Under the pieces are notes generated by a model that saw only the letters and a list, made by a program, of their open reading frames with translations, was not told the DNA's origin and searched no databases. Made by a program: the position numbers and the translations under genes. Positions 16,217 to 24,579 of a stretch of DNA of 31,189 nt are shown one piece after another (positions within the stretch are counted from its first letter, which is position 1; the number at the start of each line of letters is the position of its first letter). Origin of the DNA: an uncultured Muribaculaceae bacterium (GTDB lineage: Bacteria; Bacteroidota; Bacteroidia; Bacteroidales; Muribaculaceae); contig CAJUOB010000029.1 of NCBI GenBank assembly GCA_910587915.1, forward strand, positions 1 through 31,189. The letters are read 5' to 3'.

Positions 16217-16237
16217 TATCTTTGTATCGTTCGATAC
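16217..16237 (+). promoter_or_regulatory. -7 element with adjoining inverted repeat, flavin reductase gene
   Basis: TATCTTTG (16217-16224) is followed at once by GTATCG-TT-CGATAC (16224-16237), a perfect 6-bp inverted repeat that would straddle the transcription start. It could be an operator or a 5' hairpin. Confidence 0.5.
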
Positions 16238-16281
16238 TCTTGATGTTGACAATAACAAATTCTGTCTAAAAAAATAGAGAT

Positions 16282-16848
16282 ATGAAAAGTTTCAAACCTA
16301 AAGCATGGTTTCTTCCGCAACCGGTCGTCATCATAGGCACATATAATGCCGATGGTACACCCAATGCCATGAATGCTGCATGGTGTGGCCAGTGGGATGC
16401 TGATCAGATTATGATTTCCATGGGAGAGCATGCAACCACCGAAAACCTGAACCGCTGTCCCGATTTTACAATAGCGTTTGCTACTGCCGACACCATGGTA
16501 GGAGCCGACTATGTCGGTATTGTGAGTGCCCGCACCCATCCGCATAAACTTAACGAGACCGGCTGGAAATCTGTAAAGGCTTCTAATGTCAATGCCCCGG
16601 TGTTCGATGTTTTCCCTATGGCAATGGAATGCCGTATCAAGGAGAAACTTTACGAATCGGAGACAGGATATTATATCGTAGCCGATATCATCAATATTCT
16701 GTGCGATGAGAAATATCTCGCTACCGATGGCAAGCCCGATGTCGAGAAAATGAAGCTTATCACTTTAGACCCCATTCACAACGGCTATATCGTCCTCGGG
16801 GAGCGTGTTGGCAACGCATATCACGATGGTAACCAACTTAAAAAATAG
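16282..16848 (+). CDS. flavin reductase-like protein (DIM6/NTAB family)
   Basis: The 188-residue protein matches the FMN-binding flavin reductase-like family: PQPVVIIGTYNADGTPNAMNAAW near 13-35, MISMGEHATTENL near 44-56 and FTIAFATAD near 62-70. Such proteins bind FMN in a split barrel and reduce flavins or serve in redox roles not well defined. It stands alone on the plus strand, divergent from the GH76 gene, and is followed by 120 bp without a gene before the rpsO terminator. Its promoter carries a tight inverted repeat, so it may be regulated. Confidence 0.88.
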   Translation: MKSFKPKAWFLPQPVVIIGTYNADGTPNAMNAAWCGQWDADQIMISMGEHATTENLNRCPDFTIAFATADTMVGADYVGIVSARTHPHKLNETGWKSVKASNVNAPVFDVFPMAMECRIKEKLYESETGYYIVADIINILCDEKYLATDGKPDVEKMKLITLDPIHNGYIVLGERVGNAYHDGNQLKK

Positions 16849-16969
16849 CATAGGAATTGTATTGCCACAATCCGGAAAAACGTCGATGACATTAGGATGC
16901 TGTCCTCTGTCGCGTATTTCAGAGTGAACATCGTTGTTTCGGATTGAAGTGCAGTAATATTAATAGCAA

Positions 16970-17006
16970 AAAAACCGCGGCGACCCGTATGGGTGCTGCG
17001 GTTTTT
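16970..17006 (-). terminator. rpsO terminator
   Basis: The stem ACCGCGGC-ACCC around a GTAT loop, with one bulged base and A/T tracts on both sides, ends the rpsO transcript with a run of seven T on the minus strand. It may also stop plus-strand reading from the flavin reductase gene. Confidence 0.85.
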
Positions 17007-17022
17007 AGATTTTTGGCGCCGC

Positions 17023-17298
17023 TTATTTGCGGATGCCGAGCTCTTTTTGAGCGATGATGGCGCGGTAGCGGGCGATGTCTTTACGCATGAGGTAGTCGAG
17101 CAGACGACGACGCTTACCTACCAGCATCTTAAGAGCGCGTTCGGTTGTATGATCCTTGTGATTTGACTTCAGGTGCTGAGTCAAATGAGCAATACGGATG
17201 GAGAATAATGCAATCTGTGCTTCAGGCGAGCCAGTGTCAGTCTTGCTCTTACCGTACTTCTCGAAGATCTGCGCTTTTTCTTCAGAACTTAAGTGCAT
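17023..17298 (-). CDS. rpsO: 30S ribosomal protein S15
   Basis: The 91-residue protein is S15, which binds 16S rRNA early in 30S assembly. It keeps the family core: TDTGSPEAQIALFSIRIAHLTQHLK near 20-44, KDHTTERALKMLVGKRRRLLDYL near 48-70 and the C-terminal RYRAIIAQKELGIRK, two residues longer than the common 89. It is a single-gene unit with a clear promoter and terminator. The roughly 50-nt leader could carry the autoregulatory site known for S15 in other bacteria, but I see only a short GCC-AC-GGC stem. Confidence 0.97.
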   Translation of the reverse strand: MHLSSEEKAQIFEKYGKSKTDTGSPEAQIALFSIRIAHLTQHLKSNHKDHTTERALKMLVGKRRRLLDYLMRKDIARYRAIIAQKELGIRK

Positions 17299-17358
17299 TC
17301 CTTGAAAATTAAGTGGTTAATAATATATTTAATGGTCATGCCGTGGCTTAACCGGGTG

Positions 17359-17389
17359 CAAAGGTAGGTAAAACCGTGGCAATTTCAAA
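17359..17389 (-). promoter_or_regulatory. rpsO promoter
   Basis: On the minus strand TTTG (17386-17389), 19-bp spacer and TACCTTTG (17359-17366), an almost ideal Bacteroidota promoter. Confidence 0.8.
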
Positions 17390-17410
17390 GTTTTTAATAT
17401 TTTTTAAGAA

Positions 17411-18994
17411 TCACTTCGCTGCTTTTCTTTCAGCACATTCCTTGATCGGGGCCGACATGGGCGATTTGTAGCTGCGGGCATAATATTCCTTAAGCTGTCG
17501 TTCCATTTTTTTGACCACTTTGGCATATGCCGGATCGTTGGCGAGATTCTTTGTTTCGAGCGGATCGTTCTCGTAGTCGAAAAGTTCGCAGGTTATTACC
17601 TTGGATTCATCGAAGGGCATGTAGGTCTTGAAGCCTTTAGTCCATTGCACGAAGCGGAAACGCTTGTCGCGCAGGGCATAGCCCATGATGTCGTTTTCGA
17701 GGTATTCGGCTTTACCCTCGAGATCGGTGTCGGAGCTTATGGTGTAGTCCTCGGTAGTGGTGCGGCTGTATTGGCTCATTATATAATCCTTCACCTTCGC
17801 TTTCGGATTTTTGAGCACCGGTACGAGGCTCACGCCGTCGAGCTGCTGAGGGTGTGGAGTCTTTGTGAGCTGCGCAATGGTGGGGAATACATCGAGGAAC
17901 TCCACCAGTGCATCAGATTTCACTCCCTTTTTCATGCCCGGAGCCGATATTATGAGAGGCACGCGTGTGGCCTGCTCGAAGTTTGTCATCTTGTTCCACA
18001 AGCCGTGGTCGCCGAGGTGGTAGCCATGGTCGCCGAAGAGCACTATGATTGTATTGTCGGCCAGACCGCTCTCGTCGAGAGCGTCGAGCACTTTTCCCAC
18101 TTGGGCGTCGGTATAGGAAATGCAGGCATAGTATGCATGCAGCAGCCTTTTCTGTGTCTCCTCGTCGAGATGTTTGGTGTCGATATAGCTCTCGAATGGT
18201 GGAATATCGGAATATCCCTTCACTTCAAGCGAATTATGGTAGGCGTATTCGCAGCCGTCGGCGGCCATGTCCTGGAATTTTGCCACGGGCATTTGGTCGC
18301 GTTCGTACATATCCCAATATTTCTTTGGGGCGCAGAATGGCAGATGTGGTTTCTTGAATCCGACTCCGAGGAAAAATGGTTTGTCGCCTTCCTTGAGTTT
18401 AGCAAGGGTCTTCACGGCTTCATCGGCTATGACACCGTCGATGTAGCCATTGTCGGGCACATCGGCACATTCGGTGGCCACGCGTCCGTTGGCAAGCGCG
18501 TAGGTCGCACCCTGGGTTTTGACGTAGGGAAGACTCCACGACTTTGGATCGTCCTTTACAGCCTTGTCGCGAAGCGGATGGTATACTTTTCCTACTCCTA
18601 CAGTTTCATAACCGTTGTTTTTGAGTGCTTCGGGCATCGTCACTATGTCGGGATTGTTCTTGCGGAACGACCCCATAAGCCACCACACTCCCGTATGGTC
18701 GGGGTTGAGACCTGTCATGATGCTCGAACGGGTTGGGCCGCTGAGTGCTATCTGGCAGTATGCATTATTAAACAATGTGCCTCGTGCGGCAAGACGATCC
18801 ATGTTCGGTGTATGGGCGAGTGTGTCGCCGTAGGCCGACAGCCATGGTTTCATGTCGTCGATGGCAATGAAAAGAACATTCGGGCGTGTGTCGGCCTTGG
18901 GTGCCGCCTCTGCCTGCAGAGGGAGCGCCATTGGGGCAAGAGCAAGGACGTTGACACCGCTTAATAAAAAGTTCAACTTTTTGCCTGGTCTCAT
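17411..18994 (-). CDS. serine-type secreted sulfatase (iduronate-2-sulfatase-like)
   Basis: The 527-residue protein begins MRPGKKLNFLLSG with a signal peptide (hydrophobic to about 23, cleavage near AEA-APK). It is a formylglycine-type sulfatase: metal Asp pair in AIDDMKP near 44-50, the modification motif SGPTR (Ser85) followed by SSIMTG, and the second metal site FGDHGYHLGDHG with W/K after it near 320-335. The modified residue is Ser, not Cys, so activation needs an anaerobic maturase, and that gene lies just across the divergent promoter. The NAYCQIALSGPTR and GLWNKMTNFEQATRVPLI segments resemble iduronate-2-sulfatase-type enzymes; the substrate is unproven. The ATG at 18994 was chosen because the longer frame covers the promoter. 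Confidence 0.92.
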   Translation of the reverse strand: MRPGKKLNFLLSGVNVLALAPMALPLQAEAAPKADTRPNVLFIAIDDMKPWLSAYGDTLAHTPNMDRLAARGTLFNNAYCQIALSGPTRSSIMTGLNPDHTGVWWLMGSFRKNNPDIVTMPEALKNNGYETVGVGKVYHPLRDKAVKDDPKSWSLPYVKTQGATYALANGRVATECADVPDNGYIDGVIADEAVKTLAKLKEGDKPFFLGVGFKKPHLPFCAPKKYWDMYERDQMPVAKFQDMAADGCEYAYHNSLEVKGYSDIPPFESYIDTKHLDEETQKRLLHAYYACISYTDAQVGKVLDALDESGLADNTIIVLFGDHGYHLGDHGLWNKMTNFEQATRVPLIISAPGMKKGVKSDALVEFLDVFPTIAQLTKTPHPQQLDGVSLVPVLKNPKAKVKDYIMSQYSRTTTEDYTISSDTDLEGKAEYLENDIMGYALRDKRFRFVQWTKGFKTYMPFDESKVITCELFDYENDPLETKNLANDPAYAKVVKKMERQLKEYYARSYKSPMSAPIKECAERKAAK

Positions 18995-19016
18995 GGTAGT
19001 GTTCAGATATTTTTTG

Positions 19017-19024
19017 TAGTTTTG
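19017..19024 (+). promoter_or_regulatory. -7 element for the secreted protein-maturase unit
   Basis: TAGTTTTG matches TAnnTTTG, 55 bp before the ATG at 19079. It lies back to back with the sulfatase -7 element on the other strand (19027-19034). No -33 TTTG at good spacing. Confidence 0.45.
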
Positions 19025-19026
19025 CA

Positions 19027-19060
19027 CAAAGTTACGTTTTTTATTCGAAACGAAAGCAAA
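19027..19060 (-). promoter_or_regulatory. promoter of the sulfatase gene
   Basis: Minus-strand TAACTTTG (19027-19034) with TTTG at 19057-19060, spacer 22 bp. The predicted start site falls near 19020, inside the opposing promoter. Confidence 0.55.
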
Positions 19061-19078
19061 AATCACACATTATCTACC

Positions 19079-19708
19079 ATGGCGAAACAAAAACTTTTCG
19101 TAGCGACCTTGTTTGCGCTTGTTGTCGGATCTATGTCTGCCCAGACTCTTGACACCGAAGCGCTTGCGTCGGTTCATCCGTCGACGGCTCGCGAAGTATT
19201 CGGCGTCAGCCGCTATGTGAAACTCGACGGAGCCCAGCAGAAAGCCCTCGCCACAGCCTTTGAGCGCGAGGATTCTATATTTGTGGCACGCATTAAAGCC
19301 GATGGCGGTGTGCTGAGCGTGAAAGGCAATCGCGAAATTCAGAAAATGCACGACCGTGCAATTGCAAGTGTGCTCAGCGATGAACAGCTCGAGCAATACT
19401 ATCGTGGGGTTTTCGACAAGGAAGCCGATGCCGAGGGTATCGCCGTGGCCGATCGTCTGCAGAAAAAATATGATCTTACCGATCAGAATTGGAAATTCAT
19501 CAGAATTGCTTTCTATAAAATAGGTCTCGAATCAAGGGTCATAAACAAACTCATGGCCGATCAGCCTGCCAAGGCTAAGAAAAAAATCGAGCAACTACGC
19601 ACAGATTGGCTTGCAACCATCGAGGCCAAGGGCGGAATACGGGTGGACCGTGAAGGTAAGACTGTGAAAGTGGTACGTCCCTTCGATCCTAACACACTGC
19701 ATAAGTGA
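19079..19708 (+). CDS. secreted helical protein of unknown function
   Basis: I do not recognise this 209-residue protein. It starts MAKQKLF with a signal peptide (hydrophobic core 6-16, cleavage near MSA-QTL) and no lipobox, so it should be periplasmic. The mature part is charged and mostly helical, with segments such as AQQKALATAFEREDSIFVARI, IQKMHDRAIASVLSDEQLEQYY and AKAKKKIEQLRTDWLATIE, and no cysteine. The layout recalls small periplasmic helical proteins (Spy/CpxP-like) only loosely. It ends 2 bp before the sulfatase maturase and is divergent from the sulfatase, so it likely shares their regulation. The ATG at 19079 is preferred over the 19022 start, which lies in the promoter. Confidence 0.75.
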   Translation: MAKQKLFVATLFALVVGSMSAQTLDTEALASVHPSTAREVFGVSRYVKLDGAQQKALATAFEREDSIFVARIKADGGVLSVKGNREIQKMHDRAIASVLSDEQLEQYYRGVFDKEADAEGIAVADRLQKKYDLTDQNWKFIRIAFYKIGLESRVINKLMADQPAKAKKKIEQLRTDWLATIEAKGGIRVDREGKTVKVVRPFDPNTLHK

Positions 19709-19710
19709 CC

Positions 19711-20925
19711 ATGAATCCGGTAGCGCCATTTGCCAAGCCGCTTTATGTGATGACTAAGGCGGCCGGAAGCATGTGCAATCTCCGGTGCGAGTATTGTTAT
19801 TATCTCGAAAAGGCAAAGCTCTATCCGGCTGCCACATCGGGTTTGCGTCATCACATGTCGGATGCTGTGCTCGAGGAGTTCATACGCCAGTATATTGCTG
19901 CCCAGAGCATGCCTGCGGTCATGTTTACATGGCATGGCGGTGAATCCCTCATGCGTACTCCCGCATTCTATCGCCGTGTGCTTGAGCTTCAGCGCAAATA
20001 TGCCCGCAATGGAATCAGGGTGGATAATTGCATACAGACCAATGGCACATTGCTCACCGATGAATGGTGCCGCTTTTTCAAGGAAAACGGCTGGTTGGTC
20101 GGCATATCGATCGACGGGCCGCAAGAGTTCCACGATTATTACCGGACTAACGCCGATGGGCGCGGATCGTTCGATGATGTGATGCGTGGCATCGATTTGC
20201 TGAACCGTCATGGAGTGGAGTGGAATGCAATGGCTGTGGTCAACGACCGCAATTCGGAACATCCGCTCGAATTCTACCGTTTCTTCAAGGATATTGGCTG
20301 CCGTTTTCTTCAGTTCACACCCATAGTCGAGAGAATAAAGCCCGACGGACTTGCCTCTCTGGCAGATACTGATGGGGCTGCGGTCGCTCCATTTTCTGTT
20401 ACACCTCGGGCTTGGGGCGATTTCCTATGCGCGGTATTCGATGAGTGGGTGGCAAATGATGTCGGTAGCATCTTTGTGCAGCTGTTCGATGCCACTCTTG
20501 CCAATACAGTGGGCGTCGAACCCGGGCTTTGCTCCATGGCGCGCACCTGCGGTCATGCCGGAGTGATAGAGCACAACGGCGACCTATATTCCTGCGACCA
20601 TTTCGTTTTCCCGGAATATAAATTGGGAAACATACGGCGCAAAACCATTTTTGAGATGATGAACAGTCCACGCCAGCAGAAATTCGGGCAGGATAAGCGC
20701 GACTTGCTGCCTTCGCAATGCCGGGATTGCCGCTATTTGCGCCTGTGCAACGGGGAATGTCCGAAAAATCGCTTCGCGCAGACAGCATCGGGCGAACGAG
20801 GTCTCAATTATCTCTGTGAAGGCTATCGACGTTTCTTTGCTCATACAGCTCCGGCCATGGAGTATATGAAGGGCGAACTCCTTGCCCGGCGTTCACCCGC
20901 GTCGGTAATGAAGCTCTACCGCTAA
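19711..20925 (+). CDS. anaerobic sulfatase-maturating enzyme (radical SAM/SPASM)
   Basis: The 404-residue enzyme oxidises a Ser or Cys in sulfatases to formylglycine in the cytosol before export. It has the radical-SAM motif CNLRCEYC (Cys22, 26, 29), the SAM-binding WHGGESLM near 74-81, and the SPASM cysteine set that holds two further [4Fe-4S] clusters: CSMARTC, YSCDHF, CRDCRYLRLCNGEC and LNYLC in the C-terminal third. The Asp in YSCDHFVFPE is the likely general base. The ATG at 19711 is preferred over a GTG two codons earlier. It follows the unknown secreted protein by 2 bp and serves the Ser-type sulfatase opposite; in Bacteroides one such enzyme (chuR) serves many sulfatases. Confidence 0.95.
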   Translation: MNPVAPFAKPLYVMTKAAGSMCNLRCEYCYYLEKAKLYPAATSGLRHHMSDAVLEEFIRQYIAAQSMPAVMFTWHGGESLMRTPAFYRRVLELQRKYARNGIRVDNCIQTNGTLLTDEWCRFFKENGWLVGISIDGPQEFHDYYRTNADGRGSFDDVMRGIDLLNRHGVEWNAMAVVNDRNSEHPLEFYRFFKDIGCRFLQFTPIVERIKPDGLASLADTDGAAVAPFSVTPRAWGDFLCAVFDEWVANDVGSIFVQLFDATLANTVGVEPGLCSMARTCGHAGVIEHNGDLYSCDHFVFPEYKLGNIRRKTIFEMMNSPRQQKFGQDKRDLLPSQCRDCRYLRLCNGECPKNRFAQTASGERGLNYLCEGYRRFFAHTAPAMEYMKGELLARRSPASVMKLYR

Positions 20926-20957
20926 GAGTGTCTATCGTTATTTTAAAAGATACATAC

Positions 20958-20992
20958 AAAAAACGCCGGCTCGCTGAGAGCCGGCGTTTTTT
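20958..20992. terminator. bidirectional terminator between maturase and EF-G paralog
   Basis: A perfect GC-rich stem (ACGCCGGCTC and its complement) around a GCTGA loop, flanked by A and T tracts on both sides. It serves the convergent maturase and EF-G-like genes. Confidence 0.93.
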
Positions 20993-21015
20993 GATATTTG
21001 CTTTGTTGTCCGAGT

Positions 21016-23172
21016 TTATTCTTCGGCGTTCTTTTCGGCGTATTCCTTCAGAAGTTTTTCCTGTACGTCGGAGGGAACGAGTTCGTACGACGAGAATTTC
21101 ATCGTGAACGACGAACGGCCACCAGTAATCGAGCTCAGAGCGGTAGAGTAGCTGCTCATTTCTTTCAGAGGCACACGGGCCGAAAGTTTTTCGAAGCCAT
21201 TTTCGCTGCTCATGCCCATGATTATGGCGCGGCGTCCCTGCAGGTCGCTCATCACATCGCCCATCACGTCGCCGGGTACGAGCACTTCGACATCGTATAC
21301 CGGTTCGAGCACTTTAGGATTTGCTTCGCGGAAAGCCTGGCTGAATGCATTACGGCCTGCGAGGCGGAACGATATTTCGTTGGAGTCTACCGGGTGCATC
21401 TTGCCGTCGTATATGCACACGCGGACGTCGCGGGCATATGATCCGGTGAGCGGACCCTGCTCCATGCGGTCCATGAGACCTTTTACGATAGCAGGAATGA
21501 AGCGGGCATCGATTGCACCACCAACAATGCAGTTGCACACCACAAGTTTGCCACCCCATGCCAGAGGTATCTCCTGAGTATCGCGCACATTCATCTTGAA
21601 TTCCTGGTTGCCGAACTTATAGGAGTCGGGTGCGGGCATTCCTTCGGTGTACGGTTCTACGATGAGGTGCACTTCGCCGAACTGGCCTGCGCCACCGCTC
21701 TGTTTCTTGTGGCGGTAGTCGGCACGGGCTGCCTTGGTGATGGTTTCGCGATAAGGAATTTTGGGTTCCTCGAACATTATGGGGAGCTTGTCGTTGTTTT
21801 CGACACGCCATTTGAGTGTGCGGAGATGGAATTCACCCTGACCCGAGAGAATGGTCTGTTTAAGTTCTTTCGACTGTTCAACCACCCAGGTAGGATCTTC
21901 CTCGTGCATGCGGGTGAGAATGCCGCTGAGTTTTTCGGCGTCACTTTCTGTTACCGGGCGGATGGCACGCTGATATTTGGGCGCCGGATATTTGATGAAG
22001 TCGAATGCCATTTCGCATCCCTTTTCATCGAGTGTGTTGCCGGTGCGTACATCCTTCATCTTCACGGTGGCGCCTATGTCGCCTGCCATGAGTTCGTCGA
22101 CGGGCGTCTTTATCTGGCCCGAAACGCAGAATATCTGAGCGAGGCGTTCCTTGCCGCCGCGTGTCACATTCTCGAGGTCGGCTCCGGCTTTGAGTGTGCC
22201 GCTCATCACCTTGAAGTAGCTTACTTCACCGATGTGGGGTTCGACTGTTGTTTTAAACACGAATACACTCAGGGGGCCTTCGGGATCGGGCTTCACTTCA
22301 TTTCCTTCGGTGTCGACAGGCGCAGGCATGTCGTCTACGAAAGGTACTACGTTGCCGAGGAATTCCATCATGCGGCGCACGCCCATGTCCTTGCCGGCGC
22401 TTACGCAGAAGAGGGGATATATCGAGTTGTCGATAAGTCCCTTGCGGATACCCATGCGGAGCTCGTCCTCGGTGAGGTGTTCTTCTTCGAAGAATTTCTC
22501 CATGAGGCTTTCGTCGTTTTCGGCAGCTGCCTCAACGAGCGCTTTGTGCATTTCGAGTGCGCGCGGCATTTCGCTTTCGGGAATTTCCTCGATCACGGGA
22601 GTGCCGCCTTCGGGGCCCCAGGAGTATTTTTTCATCAGCAGCACATCGATCATGGCGTTGAAACCGGGACCGCATGCGAGCGGATACTGAACGGGTACGA
22701 CTTTCGGGCCGAAGATGTCGCGCATCTGCTCGAGCACGTTGTCGTAGTCTGCTTTTTCGCCGTCGAGCTGGTTGAGGGCGAATATTATAGGCTTTTTAAG
22801 GCCGGATGCGGTGCGGAATATATTCTGTGTTCCTACTTCTACACCATACTGGGCGTTAACCACAATAAGGCCGGTATCGGTGACGTTGAGGGCTGTGATA
22901 GCGCTGCCCACAAAGTCGTCGGCGCCGGGGCAGTCGACCACATTGAGTTTTTTTCCAAGAAATTCGGCGTAGAAGACGGTGGAAAATACCGAGTATCCGT
23001 ATTCTTTTTCCACCGGGAAATAGTCGGAAACCGTATTTTTAGCTTCGACAGTGCCGCGACGTTTTATAACTCCACACTCGTAGAGCATTGCTTCAGCGAG
23101 TGTGGTTTTACCCGAGCCTTTGCTTCCGAGCAAGGCTATGTTTTTGATTTCTTTGGTTTTGTAAGTTTTCAT
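21016..23172 (-). CDS. EF-G paralog without catalytic histidine (EF-G2 type)
   Basis: The 718-residue protein has all five EF-G domains (G domain about 1-280, II 305-390, III 405-480, IV 485-600, V 605-690). The G1 loop is GSKGSGKTT (16-24). Against canonical EF-G, G3 reads DCPGADDF (80-87) with Ala84 where the GTP-hydrolysis His of DTPGH stands, and G4 reads NQLD (134-137) not NKxD. GTPase activity is therefore probably lost or weak. This matches the Bacteroides EF-G2 paralog reported, as I recall, to lack GTPase activity and to support gut colonisation in starvation. It lies 157 bp downstream of asnA on the same strand with no clear terminator or -7 element between, so it may be read from asnA. 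It is not the main fusA. Confidence 0.93.
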   Translation of the reverse strand: MKTYKTKEIKNIALLGSKGSGKTTLAEAMLYECGVIKRRGTVEAKNTVSDYFPVEKEYGYSVFSTVFYAEFLGKKLNVVDCPGADDFVGSAITALNVTDTGLIVVNAQYGVEVGTQNIFRTASGLKKPIIFALNQLDGEKADYDNVLEQMRDIFGPKVVPVQYPLACGPGFNAMIDVLLMKKYSWGPEGGTPVIEEIPESEMPRALEMHKALVEAAAENDESLMEKFFEEEHLTEDELRMGIRKGLIDNSIYPLFCVSAGKDMGVRRMMEFLGNVVPFVDDMPAPVDTEGNEVKPDPEGPLSVFVFKTTVEPHIGEVSYFKVMSGTLKAGADLENVTRGGKERLAQIFCVSGQIKTPVDELMAGDIGATVKMKDVRTGNTLDEKGCEMAFDFIKYPAPKYQRAIRPVTESDAEKLSGILTRMHEEDPTWVVEQSKELKQTILSGQGEFHLRTLKWRVENNDKLPIMFEEPKIPYRETITKAARADYRHKKQSGGAGQFGEVHLIVEPYTEGMPAPDSYKFGNQEFKMNVRDTQEIPLAWGGKLVVCNCIVGGAIDARFIPAIVKGLMDRMEQGPLTGSYARDVRVCIYDGKMHPVDSNEISFRLAGRNAFSQAFREANPKVLEPVYDVEVLVPGDVMGDVMSDLQGRRAIIMGMSSENGFEKLSARVPLKEMSSYSTALSSITGGRSSFTMKFSSYELVPSDVQEKLLKEYAEKNAEE

Positions 23173-23329
23173 GCTATCAGTGTAGTTTTCTGTATAGGTG
23201 AATGGATAGCTTCAGGATAGGCCTGTCGCTTTATTTTTCGGTCGCAATTTAGGAATATTTTTTTTATGGTCGGCATTTTTGTCATATGTTTCATAACATA
23301 AAATGGATTCCTATCGCTTCCGGCGCGCC

Positions 23330-24364
23330 CTACATAAGTATTATACCGGCAGCTTTGCATCGCTCTATCTGCTCTGGTGGCCATATCGATGCCTGCACTT
23401 CGCCTATGTGCGCTTTCTGGAGCAGGAACATGCACAGGCGGCTTTGGCCTATGCCTCCACCGATGGAGTAGGGGAGTTCTCCGGCCAGAAGCCGGCGATG
23501 GAAGTCGAGCGTCGAGCGGTCGGCGCAGTCTCTTGCCTCAAGTTGCTTTTTAAGAGATTCCGGCGAAACCCGTATACCCATCGACGAGAGCTCTATCGGC
23601 CGGTTGAGAACAGAGTCCCATACTATTATATCTCCGTTAAGTCCGGCATAGCCATCTTCATTTTCGGTAATCCAGTCGTCGTAGTCGGGGGCGCGGCCAT
23701 CGTGTGGCTTGCCGTCGCTCAGAGGAGCACCTATGCCTATCACAAATATTGCACCGTGTTCTTTGGCCGCCTGCCACTCCCTTCCGGTCGCCGATAGGCC
23801 GGGATAGCGCTGGAGCAGTTCCTCGCTGTGGATAAATGTGATTTCTTCCGGCAGACGTGGTGTTATGTGCGGGAATGTATCGAACACACGTCGTTCGGTT
23901 GCTCGGATGGCATCATATATTTTTGCGACAGTACTTTTGAGATAGGTGAGATTCCTGTCTTTCTCTTCTATGGTTTTTTCCCAGTCCCATTGGTCCACGT
24001 AGAGAGAATGCAGATTGTCGAGCTCTTCATCAGCGCGGATTGCATTCATATCGGTGTACAGGCCATAGCCGGGGGCTATGTCGTAGGCCATCAGTTTGAA
24101 CCGTTTCCACTTTGCGAGCGAATGAACCACTTCAGCTTTACTGTCGCCAAGCGATTTAACCGGGAACGACACGGCGCGTTCCACTCCGTTGAGGTCATCG
24201 TTGAATCCGGTGCCCGACAGCACAAACAGAGGCGCCGTCACCCGGCGCAGGCATAGCGCGTCGGATAGCTTTTTCTGGAATACCTCTTTTATCATTTTGA
24301 TGGCTACTTCCGTGGTCTCCGGAAGCAGTTTGAGATTGTATTTTGAGGGTATTATGAGGCTCAT
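23330..24364 (-). CDS. asnA: aspartate-ammonia ligase
   Basis: This 344-residue enzyme makes asparagine from aspartate, ammonia and ATP. It is the AsnA type, related to class II tRNA synthetases, seen in KLSDALCLRRVTAPLFV near 33-49, YDIAPGYGLYTDMNAIRADEE near 94-114, YVDQWDWEK near 121-129 and the C-terminal SIGGGIGQSRLCM near 306-318. I chose the ATG at 24364 (MSLIIPSKYN), the usual N-terminus; an in-frame ATG at 24394 is ten codons earlier. It is divergent from lon and upstream of the EF-G paralog on the same strand. Confidence 0.97.
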   Translation of the reverse strand: MSLIIPSKYNLKLLPETTEVAIKMIKEVFQKKLSDALCLRRVTAPLFVLSGTGFNDDLNGVERAVSFPVKSLGDSKAEVVHSLAKWKRFKLMAYDIAPGYGLYTDMNAIRADEELDNLHSLYVDQWDWEKTIEEKDRNLTYLKSTVAKIYDAIRATERRVFDTFPHITPRLPEEITFIHSEELLQRYPGLSATGREWQAAKEHGAIFVIGIGAPLSDGKPHDGRAPDYDDWITENEDGYAGLNGDIIVWDSVLNRPIELSSMGIRVSPESLKKQLEARDCADRSTLDFHRRLLAGELPYSIGGGIGQSRLCMFLLQKAHIGEVQASIWPPEQIERCKAAGIILM

Positions 24365-24391
24365 TGCAGGATTTGATGTTGTTTTGGGTTG

Positions 24392-24399
24392 CAATATTA
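24392..24399 (-). promoter_or_regulatory. possible -7 element for asnA
   Basis: Minus-strand TAATATTG differs from TAnnTTTG at one position and lies 27 bp before the chosen ATG. Weak on its own. Confidence 0.3.
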
Positions 24400-24543
24400 T
24401 GTATTATTGCTTTATTGTGCAAGTAAAATGGTGTTGAAGTTGATAATTTTGCATCATTTTGCTTCGATATAGCCTATGGGTTGAACTTTCTGTCATGAGT
24501 TTGACGCAGGATGGGCTTGCTTCGCTATGTCAGAAAAAAGTAG

Positions 24544-24551
24544 TAACTTTG
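24544..24551 (+). promoter_or_regulatory. -7 element for lon
   Basis: TAACTTTG, a full match, 28 bp before the ATG at 24580. No CIRCE-like or other heat-shock repeat is visible nearby. Confidence 0.6.
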
Positions 24552-24579
24552 CAGTCCGTTTTTGCACTATATCAAGCTT

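Noticed and set aside
17645..18964. 439-codon plus-strand open frame
   Set aside because: It is antisense to the sulfatase gene, which has clear catalytic motifs. Its residues (rich in His, Val, Cys, Phe) reflect mirrored codon bias.
21667..23220. 517-codon plus-strand open frame
   Set aside because: It is fully antisense to the EF-G paralog and has no family pattern. The lack of stops comes from strong third-position bias in the real gene.
23169..23435. 88-codon minus-strand frame between asnA and the EF-G paralog
   Set aside because: It overlaps the end of asnA in another frame and has no family features.
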